Position numbers and translations under genes: made by a program. From Conus ventricosus (lineage: Eukaryota > Mollusca > Gastropoda > Neogastropoda > Conidae), in the NCBI GenBank assembly GCA_018398815.1, contig CM031611.1, positions 48,013,590-48,077,589 on the forward strand: DNA of 64,000 bases. The letters run 5' to 3'. Each line of letters opens with the position of its first letter. Positions within the stretch are counted from its first letter, which is position 1. The notes beneath the pieces are model-generated. The model worked only from the letters and a program-made list of their open reading frames with translations. It was not told the origin of the DNA and made no database searches. Below are positions 10,902-22,593 of this stretch, piece by piece.

Positions 10902-11787
10902 TGGATAATAAAACAACAACACAAAAAAAAGAAAGAAAGATGGAGGAAAAGACAGAGAGAAGAGGGAAGCAGAGACAGGGAAGGAGCTCTCTGAACCAAG
11001 CCAGAAAGAATGGCATGCAATGGATGACGATTGCAGTTGCAACCCACCACCCCACCCCACCCCCATCACCTCGAGGTTTTTGTCCCTGAGGGTTATCTTC
11101 TTGGACGGAGAGGCAACGTTCACTAGGAAGCACCGACCGCTTCTACAGGAACAACTCGGTGACCACTCGAACCAGTCGGGGTGGTGGACTATTAACAGCG
11201 TCGCTGTGTGGTGATATCATCAACCACACTCCCCCCCTACTCCCACAACTCCCCCCCCCTCCTCGATCCCCTCCCCTCCCCCCCCCCACCACCCCCACCT
11301 GTCTACATCCCGCCCCCACCGTCTGTCCCAATGCCACATCCACTTCTTCACTCCCCCCCCCCCCCCCCCGCCACCAACCCACCCCTACTCTACACTCCAT
11401 CTTCTCTCACACCCACCCGCCCCACTGTCACCTTTCCCAACCGTTTCCTAGAGCTGTTACGCTTCGCCTGCCTTTTCCCACCCTCTTTGACTGAAGAGTT
11501 GTTTTGAAGACAGAGAGAGAGAGAGAGGAGGAGAGAGAAGAGAGGAGTGAGAGAGAAGAAGAGCAGAGATAGATGATGATGAATATACTCTTTCATTTCC
11601 AAGGGTAACAGATAAGCAAACACATGCTTTTTTTCATCCGGCCCTCGCCCCACTAAGGGACTAACTAAGCATGACTAGCGACTACTAAGCATAACTAGCG
11701 ACTAAAACTTACAAAAATTATAACAACTCACATATCTTCACAAATCCCATTAAAACTCGATAAGTGTTCATCCATTAACATTTTTAA

Positions 11788-11911
11788 GGCATAGAGAGAG
11801 AGAGAGAGAAGAGAAGTAGAGAGGAGAAGAGTAGAGAGAGAGAGAGAGAGAGAGGAAGAGAGAGAGGAAGAGGGGAGAGAGAGAGAGCCGAGAGAGAGAC
11901 TCTCTCAGAGA
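11788..11911. repeat. (GA)n flank of TIR element
   Basis: GAGA-rich with AAG and GGG interruptions, abutting the left end of the element at 11,912. Confidence 0.92.
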
Positions 11912-12455
11912 CTGACACACGAGCCTCCCCGCCCGTACGGTTGAGACGAAACGTTTGAACCTGTGCGGTCCGACCAGTCAGTGTCGAACGGACGGAGTGC
12001 TTCACGAAACGTTTGAACCTGTGCGGTCCGACCTATACGCGAGTTTTAAACCCTTCGAGTTTGATCCCACATGCCGCTTCAAAGGACTGTACAATTGAAT
12101 ACGAAGCTTTTCTCGAATATTTAGATTCCTATAATTTTTTGAGTTGACATTCCAAAGCACATGATGGCCTTGGTACGATTCAATCAAATGTTTGGTCTCC
12201 GAATCGGACAATCTGATCGCCTAGCGGACGACGCCATTTTTCCGTTGTCATGGGTGTTCGCTCAATGCTGAGCGTTGATTGGTTGGAGGATTCTAGCTGT
12301 CCGTTTCGAATAGATCACGGTGTATCTCGAACGGTCGGGTCGAACTGGATGCCGAAGTCCGTTTGAGACGTACGTTTACTATGACAGACGCTCCGTTTGG
12401 GATCGGGTTCGACCGGTACGTCCGAAGCGTACGGGCGGGGAGGCTCGTGTGTCAG
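11912..12455. mobile_element. Non-autonomous element with terminal inverted repeats
   Basis: The left end CTGACACACGAGCCTCCCCG continues GCCCGTACG. The right end at 12,428-12,455 is the reverse complement of the same 28 bases or so, with weaker complementarity inward (AAACGTTTGAACC and CGGTCCGACC blocks, also repeated directly at 11,949 and 12,008). The interior has no transposase frame. Both ends lie against (GA)n tracts, so no target-site duplication can be defined. MITE-like by structure. Confidence 0.8.
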
Positions 12456-12461
12456 CCTCTA

Positions 12462-12505
12462 AGAGAGAGGCCGAGAGAGAGAGACCGAGGAGAGAGAGAG
12501 AGACC

Positions 12506-12550
<45 letters not shown>

Positions 12551-12775
12551 CATCCCCATGACTTAATGTGGTTGGGGCTGGGAAGGCCCATTCACAAAAA
12601 AGGACAGGAGGAGGAAGGGGTGCGTACACAACATTCACACTGCAAAGAGATCAGAGCAGCAGGGCCATGCACCCATGTTCATTCATTCACGCAGTCATGG
12701 AGTCCATGTCGCGGTATTCAGCCGAACATGAGAGAGAGGAGGGGGGGGGGGGGGGGGGGGGGGGAGGGGGAGAGT

Positions 12776-12808
<33 letters not shown>

Positions 12809-12880
12809 GGACAGACACAGACAGACAGACTTAGACAGACAGAGAGGAAGAGAGAGAGACGCAAGAGTGGAAGTACTGCA

Positions 12881-12934
<54 letters not shown>
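12462..12934. repeat. (GA)n and poly(G) blocks
   Basis: (GA)n at 12,462-12,550, poly(G) at 12,741-12,765, GA/ACAG at 12,771-12,850 and (GA)n at 12,884-12,934. The segment at 12,555-12,735 is non-repetitive without a gene. Confidence 0.93.
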
Positions 12935-12937
<3 letters not shown>

Positions 12938-12956
12938 AGGTAAGGTAATGTTTGGG

Positions 12957-13153
12957 GGTTTTTTTGTTTTTTGTTGTTTTTTTTTTTGGGGGGGGGGGGG
13001 TGTGTTGTTTTTTTAGTTTGGGAGAATAGTTTATTGATTCAAGCAGCATGGGAAAAAAATGCAGGTTATAAGTTATGCAGTACAATGTGCTCATGCCATT
13101 TAACAGAAGTAATACATGGCTGAATGAAGAGAAAGTTATACTAATATTACAAG

Positions 13154-13197
<44 letters not shown>
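12957..13197. repeat. T-run/G-run and (CA)n tracts
   Basis: T-rich then a G run at about 12,959-13,012, and (CA)n at 13,157-13,197. The remaining 13,198-13,510 shows no gene. Confidence 0.85.
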
Positions 13198-13200
<3 letters not shown>

Positions 13201-13508
13201 AATGTACATCACAATTAGATTTTAATAGGGCAGAGGAGAAGAGGGGATTCGCTTTTGGAATAATCATAACAAAATGTCTCCATGCTAATGTTAAAATAGA
13301 CACAAAATACAAACACTTTCAAGGGTTCTTTTTATGGAAGTATAGAAAACACTAAAAGTGTTAAAACATCTTCACATTACATTGACTTTAGAGTGTGAAT
13401 ATTTGAATAGTTTGCACGGGTAAGGTAATGTAATGTTGCTTATAGCCCAGCCGACCGCAAAGGGTCATATCAGGGCTGTCACCACATTGAAGTCAACTCA
13501 TAAGTCAG

Positions 13509-13511
<3 letters not shown>

Positions 13512-13557
<46 letters not shown>
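13512..13557. repeat. (GA)n microsatellite
   Basis: Pure GA run. 13,558-13,930 holds no recognisable gene; the minus frame there has no known motif. Confidence 0.95.
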
Positions 13558-13562
<5 letters not shown>

Positions 13563-13929
13563 AATGAAGTCATGAATAAAGATTAACTTTTCTTCCTGTG
13601 GGAAAACAATAGGCACAAAACTTCGGGGAGGCAGGCAGGAGTGATTTTATTTAATTCATGTATTAATTTATTTTTACTGACGCATTTTTTTTTACATCTT
13701 ATAAACCCCGAATACTGTAGTCGCACGGCCGAACAGGGCAGGTAGGTGGAGCATATAAACAATTTATGCGCTAGTCTGATCGCAATGGCTCTTCCTTCAG
13801 AACTAAAACTTGCCAACAATAAAGAAAAGAAAAGAAAAGGAAAAGAAAAAAGAACAAGATGCGAAGCATATAAACGTACTCCCAGTTTTCCAAACCGCTT
13901 ATAAATCGGCCAAGTGCTTTGTGAGATAA

Positions 13930-14690
13930 GAAATAAAGGCAAAATAACGGTTTTAACAGTTATTTAACCGATGTACACTTTTGAAACTGGTATTTTAGTC
14001 CTCACTGGGCTAAAGCCTGTGTACATACCAAATTTCATCCAAATCGGACAATATGTCAAGAATAACGGTTTTTAACAGTCAGATTTTGAAACACTACATG
14101 GAAGTGCCATTTGTGTGTGATGACCTTTCTATAAACAAATTTCATTAAAACCCACCAACATATAAAAAATAACGGGAAAATAACGGTTCAACGGTTATAT
14201 AACCGATATACACTTTTGAAACCGGTATTTTAGTCCTCACTGGGCTAAAGCCTGTGTACATACCAAATTTCATCCAAATCAGACAATATGTCAAGAATAA
14301 CGGTTTTTAACGGTCAAATTTTGAAACACTACATGGAAGTGCCATTTGTGTGTGATAACCTTCCTATATACCAAATTTCATTAAAACCCACCAATATATA
14401 AAAAAATAACGGGAAAATAACGGTTTAACGGTTATATAACCGATATACACTTTTGAAACCGGTATTTTAGTCCTCACTGGGCTAAAGCCTGTGTACATAT
14501 CAAATTTCATCCAAATTGGACAATATGTCAAGAATAACGGTTTTTAACGGTCAAATTTTGAAACACTATATATATAGAAGTGCCATTTGTGTGTGATAAC
14601 CTTTCTATATACCAAATTTCATTCAAATCCACCTATATATAAGAAATAACGGCAGAATAACGGTTTTTAACGGTTGTTTAATCCATTTTC
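13930..14690 (+). repeat. Satellite 1, ~236-bp unit, about three copies
   Basis: The anchor CACTTTTGAAAC occurs at 13,976, 14,211 and 14,448, giving a 235-237 bp period. Each unit carries several TAACGG motifs and shared blocks TTTTAGTCCTCACTGGGCTA and GCCTGTGTACATA. Copies differ by a few percent. Confidence 0.95.
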
Positions 14691-14740
14691 AGCATTACAT
14701 CACTTACATATGGACAGAGGATCCGATCTGTCACAAGATC

Positions 14741-15345
14741 ATCTAAACCGCTTATAAATTGGCCAAGTACTTTCTGAGATATTCCATAAAGAAGAAAAAC
14801 GTTACAGGCCGTTACAACCGTTAGTAACGGCTATAACGGGGCAAACTAAAACATCAGGCATGATCCGTGACCCATAATGAATATACCTACTACTTTTCAT
14901 AAAGGTCGGCCAAGTACTTTCTGAGATATTCCATAAAGAAGAAAAACCGTTACAGGCCGTTACAGCCGTTAGTAACGGTTATAACGGTAAACTAAAACAT
15001 CGGGCATTATTCGTGACCCATAATGAACATACCTACAAATTTTCAGAAAGATCGGCCAAGTACTTTCTGAGATATTCCATAAAGAAGAAAAACCGTTACA
15101 GGCCGTTACAGCCGTTAGAAACGGCTATAACGAGGTAAACTAAAACATCGGGCATCATCCGTGACCCATAATGAACGTAAGTGCTCATTTTTTACAAAGA
15201 TCGGCCAAGTACTTTCTGAGATATTCCGTAAAGAAGAAAAACCGTTACAGGTCGTTACAGCCATTAGTAACGGCTATAGCGGTAAACTAAAACATCGGCA
15301 TCATCCGTGGCCCATTCAGAAAGATCGGCCCAGTAGTTTTGTCTG
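14741..15345 (+). repeat. Satellite 2, ~147-bp unit, four copies plus a shortened fifth
   Basis: The anchor GGCCAAGTAC(T) is at 14,761, 14,908, 15,054 and 15,203, with a degraded start at 15,327. Each unit has a CCGTTACAGGCCGTTAC block followed by GTTAGTAACGGCTATAACG, an imperfect inverted arrangement of CCGTTA and TAACGG. Confidence 0.95.
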
Positions 15346-15371
15346 GAGCGAGTGGAACACATTTTGACCAC

Positions 15372-15403
15372 CACACACACCCCACACACACACACACACA
15401 CAC
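15372..15403. repeat. (CA)n microsatellite
   Basis: Short CA run closing satellite 2. An imperfect 30-nt palindrome (AGTACTCCC...GGGAGTAC) follows at about 15,426-15,456. Confidence 0.9.
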
Positions 15404-15607
15404 GCATTTCTTCGTTCCCATTTAAAGTACTCCCTGTTCTATAAGAACTGGGAGTACAAAAACGAAAGAAGAAAAACGCTTGAAAGAGAATAAACAGATG
15501 CAAAATTGTGTCAACATTCTACGCAAATGCAGCGAACACTGAATGACATCCATAACAAATCGTGAAATGTAGCAAGCACGTCATCAGATTGTGTGTTTGT
15601 GTGTGTG

Positions 15608-15609
<2 letters not shown>

Positions 15610-15644
<35 letters not shown>

Positions 15645-15733
15645 CAACTTTTCAGTCCCTACCAACTATTACTTCCCTTGGCCGGGGGGGGGGGGGGGGG
15701 GGGGGGGGGGGACACAAGGAAAAAAAAAAATTT
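15610..15733. repeat. (GA)n, poly(G) and poly(A) tracts
   Basis: (GA)n to 15,642, G run at about 15,684-15,711, A run at 15,720-15,730. 15,734-15,911 holds no gene. Confidence 0.93.
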
Positions 15734-15911
15734 TTCTGGTCTCTCATGAACCCGACTCTGAAGACGGACGCAATATTTGTTCGACCTCAGCCGAAATCTG
15801 CACTCTGCCAGGCGCTCTTCTAGTTAAAAGACCTGCATCACTCCACGAAATTCAAATAACTCACAGGAAGGAGGAGGCAAGAACACTGTTACCTGCGACG
15901 CAAAGGTCCGT

Positions 15912-16327
15912 GTCCATGGTTACAGTTTACGCCCAAAACACTATATTTTCTCTATTACACTCACAGCTGCACCTGGCTTTCTCTGAAGAACAGCCAGTAC
16001 CAAAACATATTCATCGCACGGTCCAGCCTTGACCCATACCATACCTGACTCTACGGCAGGTGTCACGTCTGTTTCTTTTTCCAAGCAAGCACGACCCACA
16101 TGACCCTTCATTTTCCTGTCGTCTGCAGGACTTTTCACTCCAAAATCCTAGTGCCCTATCAATGGCGTAGAAAGACAAGAAGTCCACAAGTCATGCATCA
16201 TTCTGCTATTTTTGCTGACCTATGGCATTGAACTAATTTCCTGACCCCAAATTCCATGATAAAATCATCTTTTTCACATTCGAAAATATCATTTAACAAA
16301 ACCAGGGCGATTTTCATCTGTTCAAAC
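15912..16327 (+). repeat. Dispersed repeat family A, copy 2
   Basis: Direct-orientation partner of 6,016-6,433. It differs by scattered substitutions and small indels; flanking sequences differ completely, so the boundaries mark a mobile or duplicated unit. Confidence 0.88.
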
Positions 16328-16590
16328 CCCGGACTCTTACTAAAATGGAGCGGGAAAGGAAAGAGGAAGGGCCTTCGACTTTTTGTGATTATGACGTCAA
16401 ATTTCTAAATAGGGTCGTCTTGATCTGCTCGTGTAGGTGGCTCATGACAGAAAATATGAAAACCTTATTAGCGTTGTGTCAGTGTGGAACAAAGACAGAC
16501 GGACAGAGGAGGGGATGACATGAAAGAGAGGCGACGGGCGAAGCTTGGTGTCGGAAAATGACGTAAAAAGCTGTAAGACAAGAGAGAGAA

Positions 16591-16591
16591 A

Positions 16592-16624
<33 letters not shown>

Positions 16625-16678
16625 GTAGAGGATGGAACGAGAGAATTTGGATGTTGATAGATGACAACTCGGCAGGGG

Positions 16679-16717
<39 letters not shown>

Positions 16718-16742
16718 GCACACACACACACGCATACACACA
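16591..16742. repeat. Poly(G) and (CA)n tracts
   Basis: G run of about 33 at 16,591-16,623 and (CA)n at 16,681-16,742. Confidence 0.95.
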
Positions 16743-16924
16743 GATACCAAAACATATCTAAAGATTACAGAAATGTCAATACGGCGACTAATACATCGTG
16801 AGTTTCATATACGATGGTCTACGAAGAAAAAAGAAATTCATTTCAAATTAATAGCAGAGCAAAAGGTTTTAAGGGGGGAAATGCACAGTAGGAAAAGTAG
16901 TAGGATATCAAAGTGAAGGTGATT

Positions 16925-17330
16925 CTGAGATAGGAACAAAATGATACCCCTAAAGGCGCGAGTGGGACCCAGAGAAGTGCTGTCCTCAACTGCCGAAGCA
17001 ACCAGCTAGGACTTATCCTGCACCACCCTTGGACGCCTGTGCTGGGGTTTACAGAGGATGCGGCACGCACAGGGCATTCCATTAAGACTTTAAAGGGACA
17101 AAATTGGCTCCCTTGCAGATGCTATTGTGTAATGGCCATGGACGTGCACGCTCCCTCTTTGGCTGTTTCGTGACAGGTGAAGAGAGCACAACTCAAGATA
17201 CGGCCAAGCTTTCCCCTCAATCGTCTCTAAAAAGAACCCCGGGTTAAGTCTTTCCTGCTGTCAACAGGACTTTTCCTGCGGTCAGCTGGTCTTTCCTCAC
17301 TGTCACTGACCCTTTCGCCAGGTTGACCAA
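16925..17330 (-). repeat. Diverged inverted relative of the ~500-bp unit
   Basis: The reverse complement contains GTGAGGAAAGACCAGCTGAC and AAAGTCCTGTTGAC, and the counterpart of the 'TTCTCTGGGTCC' end block. Divergence is by true substitutions, unlike the 8-10 kb copies. Confidence 0.8.
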
Positions 17331-17931
17331 AAGGCAGATTCTGTAAAATGTTCAGCGCTGTCAGTACTGACGTGACTGACGTTTGTTTCAGTTATCAAAC
17401 AGAAATAAAGCTGACTGCTCAGTCTTTGGAACGTTTTGCCCTCCCCAACATACTCTTTTCTCAAGCATGAACAATTCTACTTATTTAAGTCTTCCATTTT
17501 TCAGTGCAACATTTTTTTTTAAACATTTCTGCTTTGTTTTCATTTCCCTCTTCTGCTTTTCGCTGGAAGTTGTTGTGAGGTGAGAATGCCACAGAATTAA
17601 AAGGGAAAGTATCCTCCATTTGATAGGTAAAGAAAAGACCAACACACCGACCTGTGCCTCACTGATGAAGCTTTAATAAGGGGTTTCGAAAGTCGACTGT
17701 GTATGGCGACCGATTTGTTCGCCCTCACTTTTAATCACTCATCATTTATAAGTCCAACATTATTACTGTAAACATCCTTTGAGGGAAAAGCACGGATAAA
17801 TTAAGACACGCAACGTATTACCCTACATTTTTCCCATCAATGCTATGCCGTTTATATGTGTCAAAAGGGTCTTTTTGACTTTTATGGCGGTGAATATGTT
17901 CATTCACACTTCCATACAACAACAACACAAC

Positions 17932-17933
<2 letters not shown>

Positions 17934-17981
<48 letters not shown>

Positions 17982-17982
17982 A
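17934..17982. repeat. (GA)n microsatellite
   Basis: Nearly pure GA. The surrounding 17,331-18,170 has no recognisable gene. Confidence 0.94.
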
Positions 17983-18170
17983 CTGATATTAAATAAAGCA
18001 TGGATGGAAATTGCAGACCAAAGCCTGGTCTTACAATCTGTCCTTGCAATACATACATTATTTCAACTATATCATTAATGTTGACTATTCAACGCAGCAA
18101 CACTGTAAGGTAATTTTTACAATAAATAAAAAAAAAAGTGATAGTCATAAACGTCTTAAAGGGACATATG

Positions 18171-18260
18171 GGGGGGGGGGGGGGGGGGGAGAGGAGAGAG
18201 AGAGAGAGGAGAAGAGAGAGAGGAGAGAGGGGAGGAGAGAGAGAGAGAGAGGAGAGAAAA
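18171..18260. repeat. Poly(G) then (GA)n
   Basis: About 19 G then GAGAGG-type sequence. Confidence 0.93.
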
Positions 18261-18566
18261 TGTATGCTGAACCACGCATCGTCGACAACCCATTCGTTCC
18301 ACCAACACACACCTAAGCCGGGGCACATTCCTCCCCCATCCACTTGTTTCCCGTCAGGCGACATGCGTGACCGCGAGTGGTCAGCTTCGTTTTGTTGTTG
18401 TTGTTGTTGTTTTTATGTTCCCTCCATTTGACCCTCGGTCCCTGGGGTCACAGGTGTGACGTCCCGTGCGTGTCCAGTGTCGCTTAAAAACGTCTGCAAC
18501 AGCTGTATGTTACCGGTTCCATTGACCAAAACGTGTGAGAGTTAATAGAATTGCGCGCGGCCTTTA

Positions 18567-18641
18567 CACACACACACACCCTCACACACACGCACGTACG
18601 CATGTCGCACGCACGCAAACACACACACACACACGCAAAAT

Positions 18642-18670
<29 letters not shown>
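18567..18670. repeat. (CA)n compound microsatellite
   Basis: CA blocks with ACGC and GTCGC interruptions. Confidence 0.92.
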
Positions 18671-18673
<3 letters not shown>

Positions 18674-19080
18674 ATATATTTGTAAATTAAATGAAACGTT
18701 GAACAAAATAATAATTCTTTTTTTATATATATCAATGCAGTCTCGGAGCTTTCTGCCCGTAATCACTTCATAATATCTACAAACCTTTTTTCTTTTCTTT
18801 TTTTTTATCAGTGCCAGGGGTCTCTTGTATTTCTTTCCCCCGCCTACGTACGGTGAGGTCTGATTGGTCGCACGAAATAGCGGCATTCTCACTGCCTGTA
18901 CGTCAGTGTTCCTTTCCTCTTTCAAAACGGTTCAAGGGGGGCGGCGAGTCTTCAGCGCAGCAGAAGAATACACGACAGTTATAAAATGGCGACTGAACAC
19001 GTGTTCCTAGACCACGTGCCGGCTTACGACTGACACCCCCCCCCCAACATCCTCCCTCCCCCATCCCCCGCCCCTTTCTC

Positions 19081-19150
19081 TCTCTGCCTGTCACGTGTAT
19101 GTTTTTGCATGCGTGTGTCTGTTGATGCGTGTGTGTGCGCGTTTGTGTGT

Positions 19151-19196
<46 letters not shown>

Positions 19197-19221
19197 TGAG
19201 TGAGTGGGAGTGAGTGGGGTG

Positions 19222-19261
<40 letters not shown>

Positions 19262-19500
19262 ACATGTGTTGTGTGTTTGTGAGCATGCACGGTGGTGTGT
19301 GTGTGTGAGCGCGAACGGTTGTTTATGTGAGTGTGTGTGTGGGTGTGCGTGTGTTTTGTGTGTGTGTGTGTGGGGGGGGGGGGGGTGTGCGCCGAGTATG
19401 TGGTGTGCATGCGCACATGTGTGTGTTTGCGAGTGTGCATGGTTGTGTGTAAGTGTGCACACATGTACGCTTGTGTCTGTGTGTGTATGTGGTGTCATTG
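19081..19500. repeat. (TG)n compound microsatellite, over 400 bp
   Basis: TG runs with GAGTG, GCATG and poly(G) interruptions. The open frames in both strands are repeat artefacts. Confidence 0.93.
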
Positions 19501-19726
19501 TTTTGTGTGCCTACATATGCTTTCTCTCTCTCTCACAGAGACAAACACACAGCCATGATTTGGAACACCCCCATGCAGAGTTGAAACCCTTGGGTAAAGC
19601 ACTTTCTGGTAACATGGTTTTGCAGATTCGTAAACCATGCCACTGTACTCCGATTTTGAACAACAAAGGATCTGTGCAGGTGTAGATGGAATTTTGTGAA
19701 GTACACCTGCAGGTTAGTGAGACAGT

Positions 19727-19733
19727 GTGTGTG

Positions 19734-19790
<57 letters not shown>

Positions 19791-19813
19791 TGTGTGTGTG
19801 TGTGTGTGTGTTT
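19727..19813. repeat. (TG)n microsatellite
   Basis: Nearly pure TG with one AATG. 19,820-20,998 is AT-rich with a (CA)n at 20,275-20,318 and no gene. Confidence 0.95.
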
Positions 19814-20998
19814 ATGAGAGATAGAGAGAGGATTTTCATATTCTCCTTTCTAACAATACAACCCAACCAATCTCTTGATTTCAAATGCCTTTTTTTTTTT
19901 TAATTGGTTAGATCCTAAACTTGACACTTGTCAAAACAGAAACTAGTACACACACCTTACACGAACAAGCATCTTATAATCTGAAAAATATGATACAACA
20001 GAAGCAGGTAGCAAGTACACATACAAAAAAAAAGCTGGCAAAACAATCCTTCAAACAAAAGATCAGATGACAAGGAATAATAAACAAACAAAACAAAAAC
20101 AAAAAAGAAAAGAAAAGAAAAAACAAAACAAAAGAAAGAATTGTCGAATAACACAAAACATGTTAGAGTTAGTTATTGATTTACGTTCTCTCCAACGAAC
20201 AATTTTTTTCAACAAAAATGTACATCATGTGACTTTTTGCAATCAAATTAGTGAAACATGAGTATATGCATGCAACACACACACACACACACACACATAC
20301 ACACACACACACACACACTCAAACAGTAAGCACTATCACAAAAATGAATCTGCAGAGACAAAAGACAAACAATATATTCAGTTTCTGTGTTATTTAAACT
20401 ACGCACAGGGCTCTCAGCACATTGCTCTTAAAAAATCCTCCCTCTCCCATCCAACCTCCCCTCCCCTTAAAAAAAAAACAACAACCAACAACACAATAAA
20501 GCATTTAAAGCCATCAACAGGATAATTAGAACAGCAATTCATAAAGTAATAGCTAAACTATTTGTCATCCTTAAAGCAATAAAACCAAGTCATGTCTGCG
20601 GTGCTACCAGCCACGTCTCCTGACTTTTCATCGACAAGTTGTGAAATGAGTATGCGCCTGTGACAATCATGACACTTTAGATAGTGCTTACTAAAAAGAA
20701 TACCTTAAAAAGCCATACAGGCAACAGACATACTGCAGACTGGGACTGCTATTAATGTCCAATCTAAAAAAAACAAATGATTCACAGAACACCTTTCACC
20801 GTGGTACTCTGAAAATGTGGATGTGAATGCATTATGCTGTTAAGAGCCTGGAACATCAAAGAAATCTTTGTTCTGTAGCGATCTCCCGGAGCTCAATTTA
20901 TCAATTGGTGCAAAAAAGATACAGGGTGTCTTTAATCAAGGGCTAGAGGTCACAAACAGAATCTTTTCTTAATATGCACAGCCATGATTCCTGCTCTC

Positions 20999-22554
20999 AC
21001 TCCACCCCCATCCCCCTCCATGCACTATAAACAGTAATGTCTACTAATTGGTGGATGAAACGATCAGAATTCTCATTCTCACGACACTAAATTATTGACA
21101 GTCTGAACATAAATTATCAGATTGTTGATTCTTTATCCCTTCCACGGCTTGGCATAAAATTAAAATTTAAACACTGTTGAAAAATTTCACCTTACAGTCT
21201 TTTTTGGAATTAAATTTACATCCGCGGATTTTTTTTTTCTTCTTCTGAACATAAGAAAAAAGAAAAAACAGGGGAAAAGCTCTCAAACCTAAGGACTTTA
21301 AAAACCAACCCTTCACTCCCACACCCTCCATCCTCTGGGGAAAAGGATTAAAAAAAAATTTGACAAAAAGATGGGGCAACTTTAATTTTATTACAGTTCA
21401 ACATCACGCTCCACAGCTCCTAGCTTTTTTGGGTTTGGAAACAAAGATTCTACCAGCTTTTTTAACGCTAACTAAAATAAACCCAATCTTTCTTTTTTAA
21501 TTTTTTTTGCAAAAACTATTTGTACATTTTAAAATATGAAACAAATCCAAGATTTTTGTTTTCCAAAAAAATTAAATTCAGATAAAAAATCAAAAGAATA
21601 AAATGCCTGTTTATACAAACCAGGCAAATTTCTCTAAAAAAAGGGATAACAACAAACTATTATTATCTGACGACAAAACATTCAATAATAACTTTACAAA
21701 ATACAGTTTTTACTAAAAAAACAAAAAACGTTTGCAATTAAATTACACCGTCTGACGGTCATTATCCTTGCCCATCTTTTCGTATAAATCAGCATACACA
21801 AAATACGGGTGATCTTTTTTTTTTTCTCTTCTGAAAAAGGGCCATTTTTGCTCCGCATGTAATCAATTTTTAGTTTTTTTTTGTTTACACTACATATGGT
21901 TGATTAGTTTTTGTTTCCCCCCATGTACTCTCACTTGTTTTACAGCTTGTTTGTCCAAAATCCAAAACTTGTTTTAAAGCTTTTCTGAAAGCTTTTTGAA
22001 GTCACGCACAAACCCAACCCAATCTCTCTCTCTCTCTCACCCCCCACCCCCCCTCCCTCCTTTTTCTCTCTCTCTCTCAATTTTTTTTCCGCTTTATATT
22101 TAATTTACTTATAATGAATAGATTTCTTTTTGTGTATTTGTTATTGTCATTTTGTTAAAGCAATTAAAAAAAATTATTAAAAAAAAAAAAAAAAAAAAAA
22201 ACAATTTAAAATGCAAAAATAATCTTCCATGTGGCTGCCGCAGAGTTCTCTTGAAAAGGGTTTGTTTTTGAAATGTGAACTACAAAATTCATGGTGATCC
22301 TTGCGTACTTATTCTTTTTCAGGGGGATGACTTACACTGGAGGTTTCTTATAAATACCAGAAACCCGAAAACATATTTTAAAGCCTTTTTTGCTGCTCAT
22401 ACTTTTTTTCAAATCTTTTTTTAATTTCAAAAATGTGAATATGAATTAGTATGAATTTTAAGGGGCATGGGGGTAATTTAAATGTCACTATGAAAAATTT
22501 TTTTCTTTTTTCTGATATTTTGTTGATCGAATTAAAGATTTCATTTGTCCATCC

Positions 22555-22593
<39 letters not shown>

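Noticed and set aside
10466..11133. Long minus-strand open frames with poly-Pro and poly-Cys
   Set aside because: Translations of poly(G)/poly(C) and (CA)n tracts.
12320..12943. 207-residue open frame rich in Arg/Glu
   Set aside because: Produced by (GA)n repeats and the end of the TIR element; no conserved motif.
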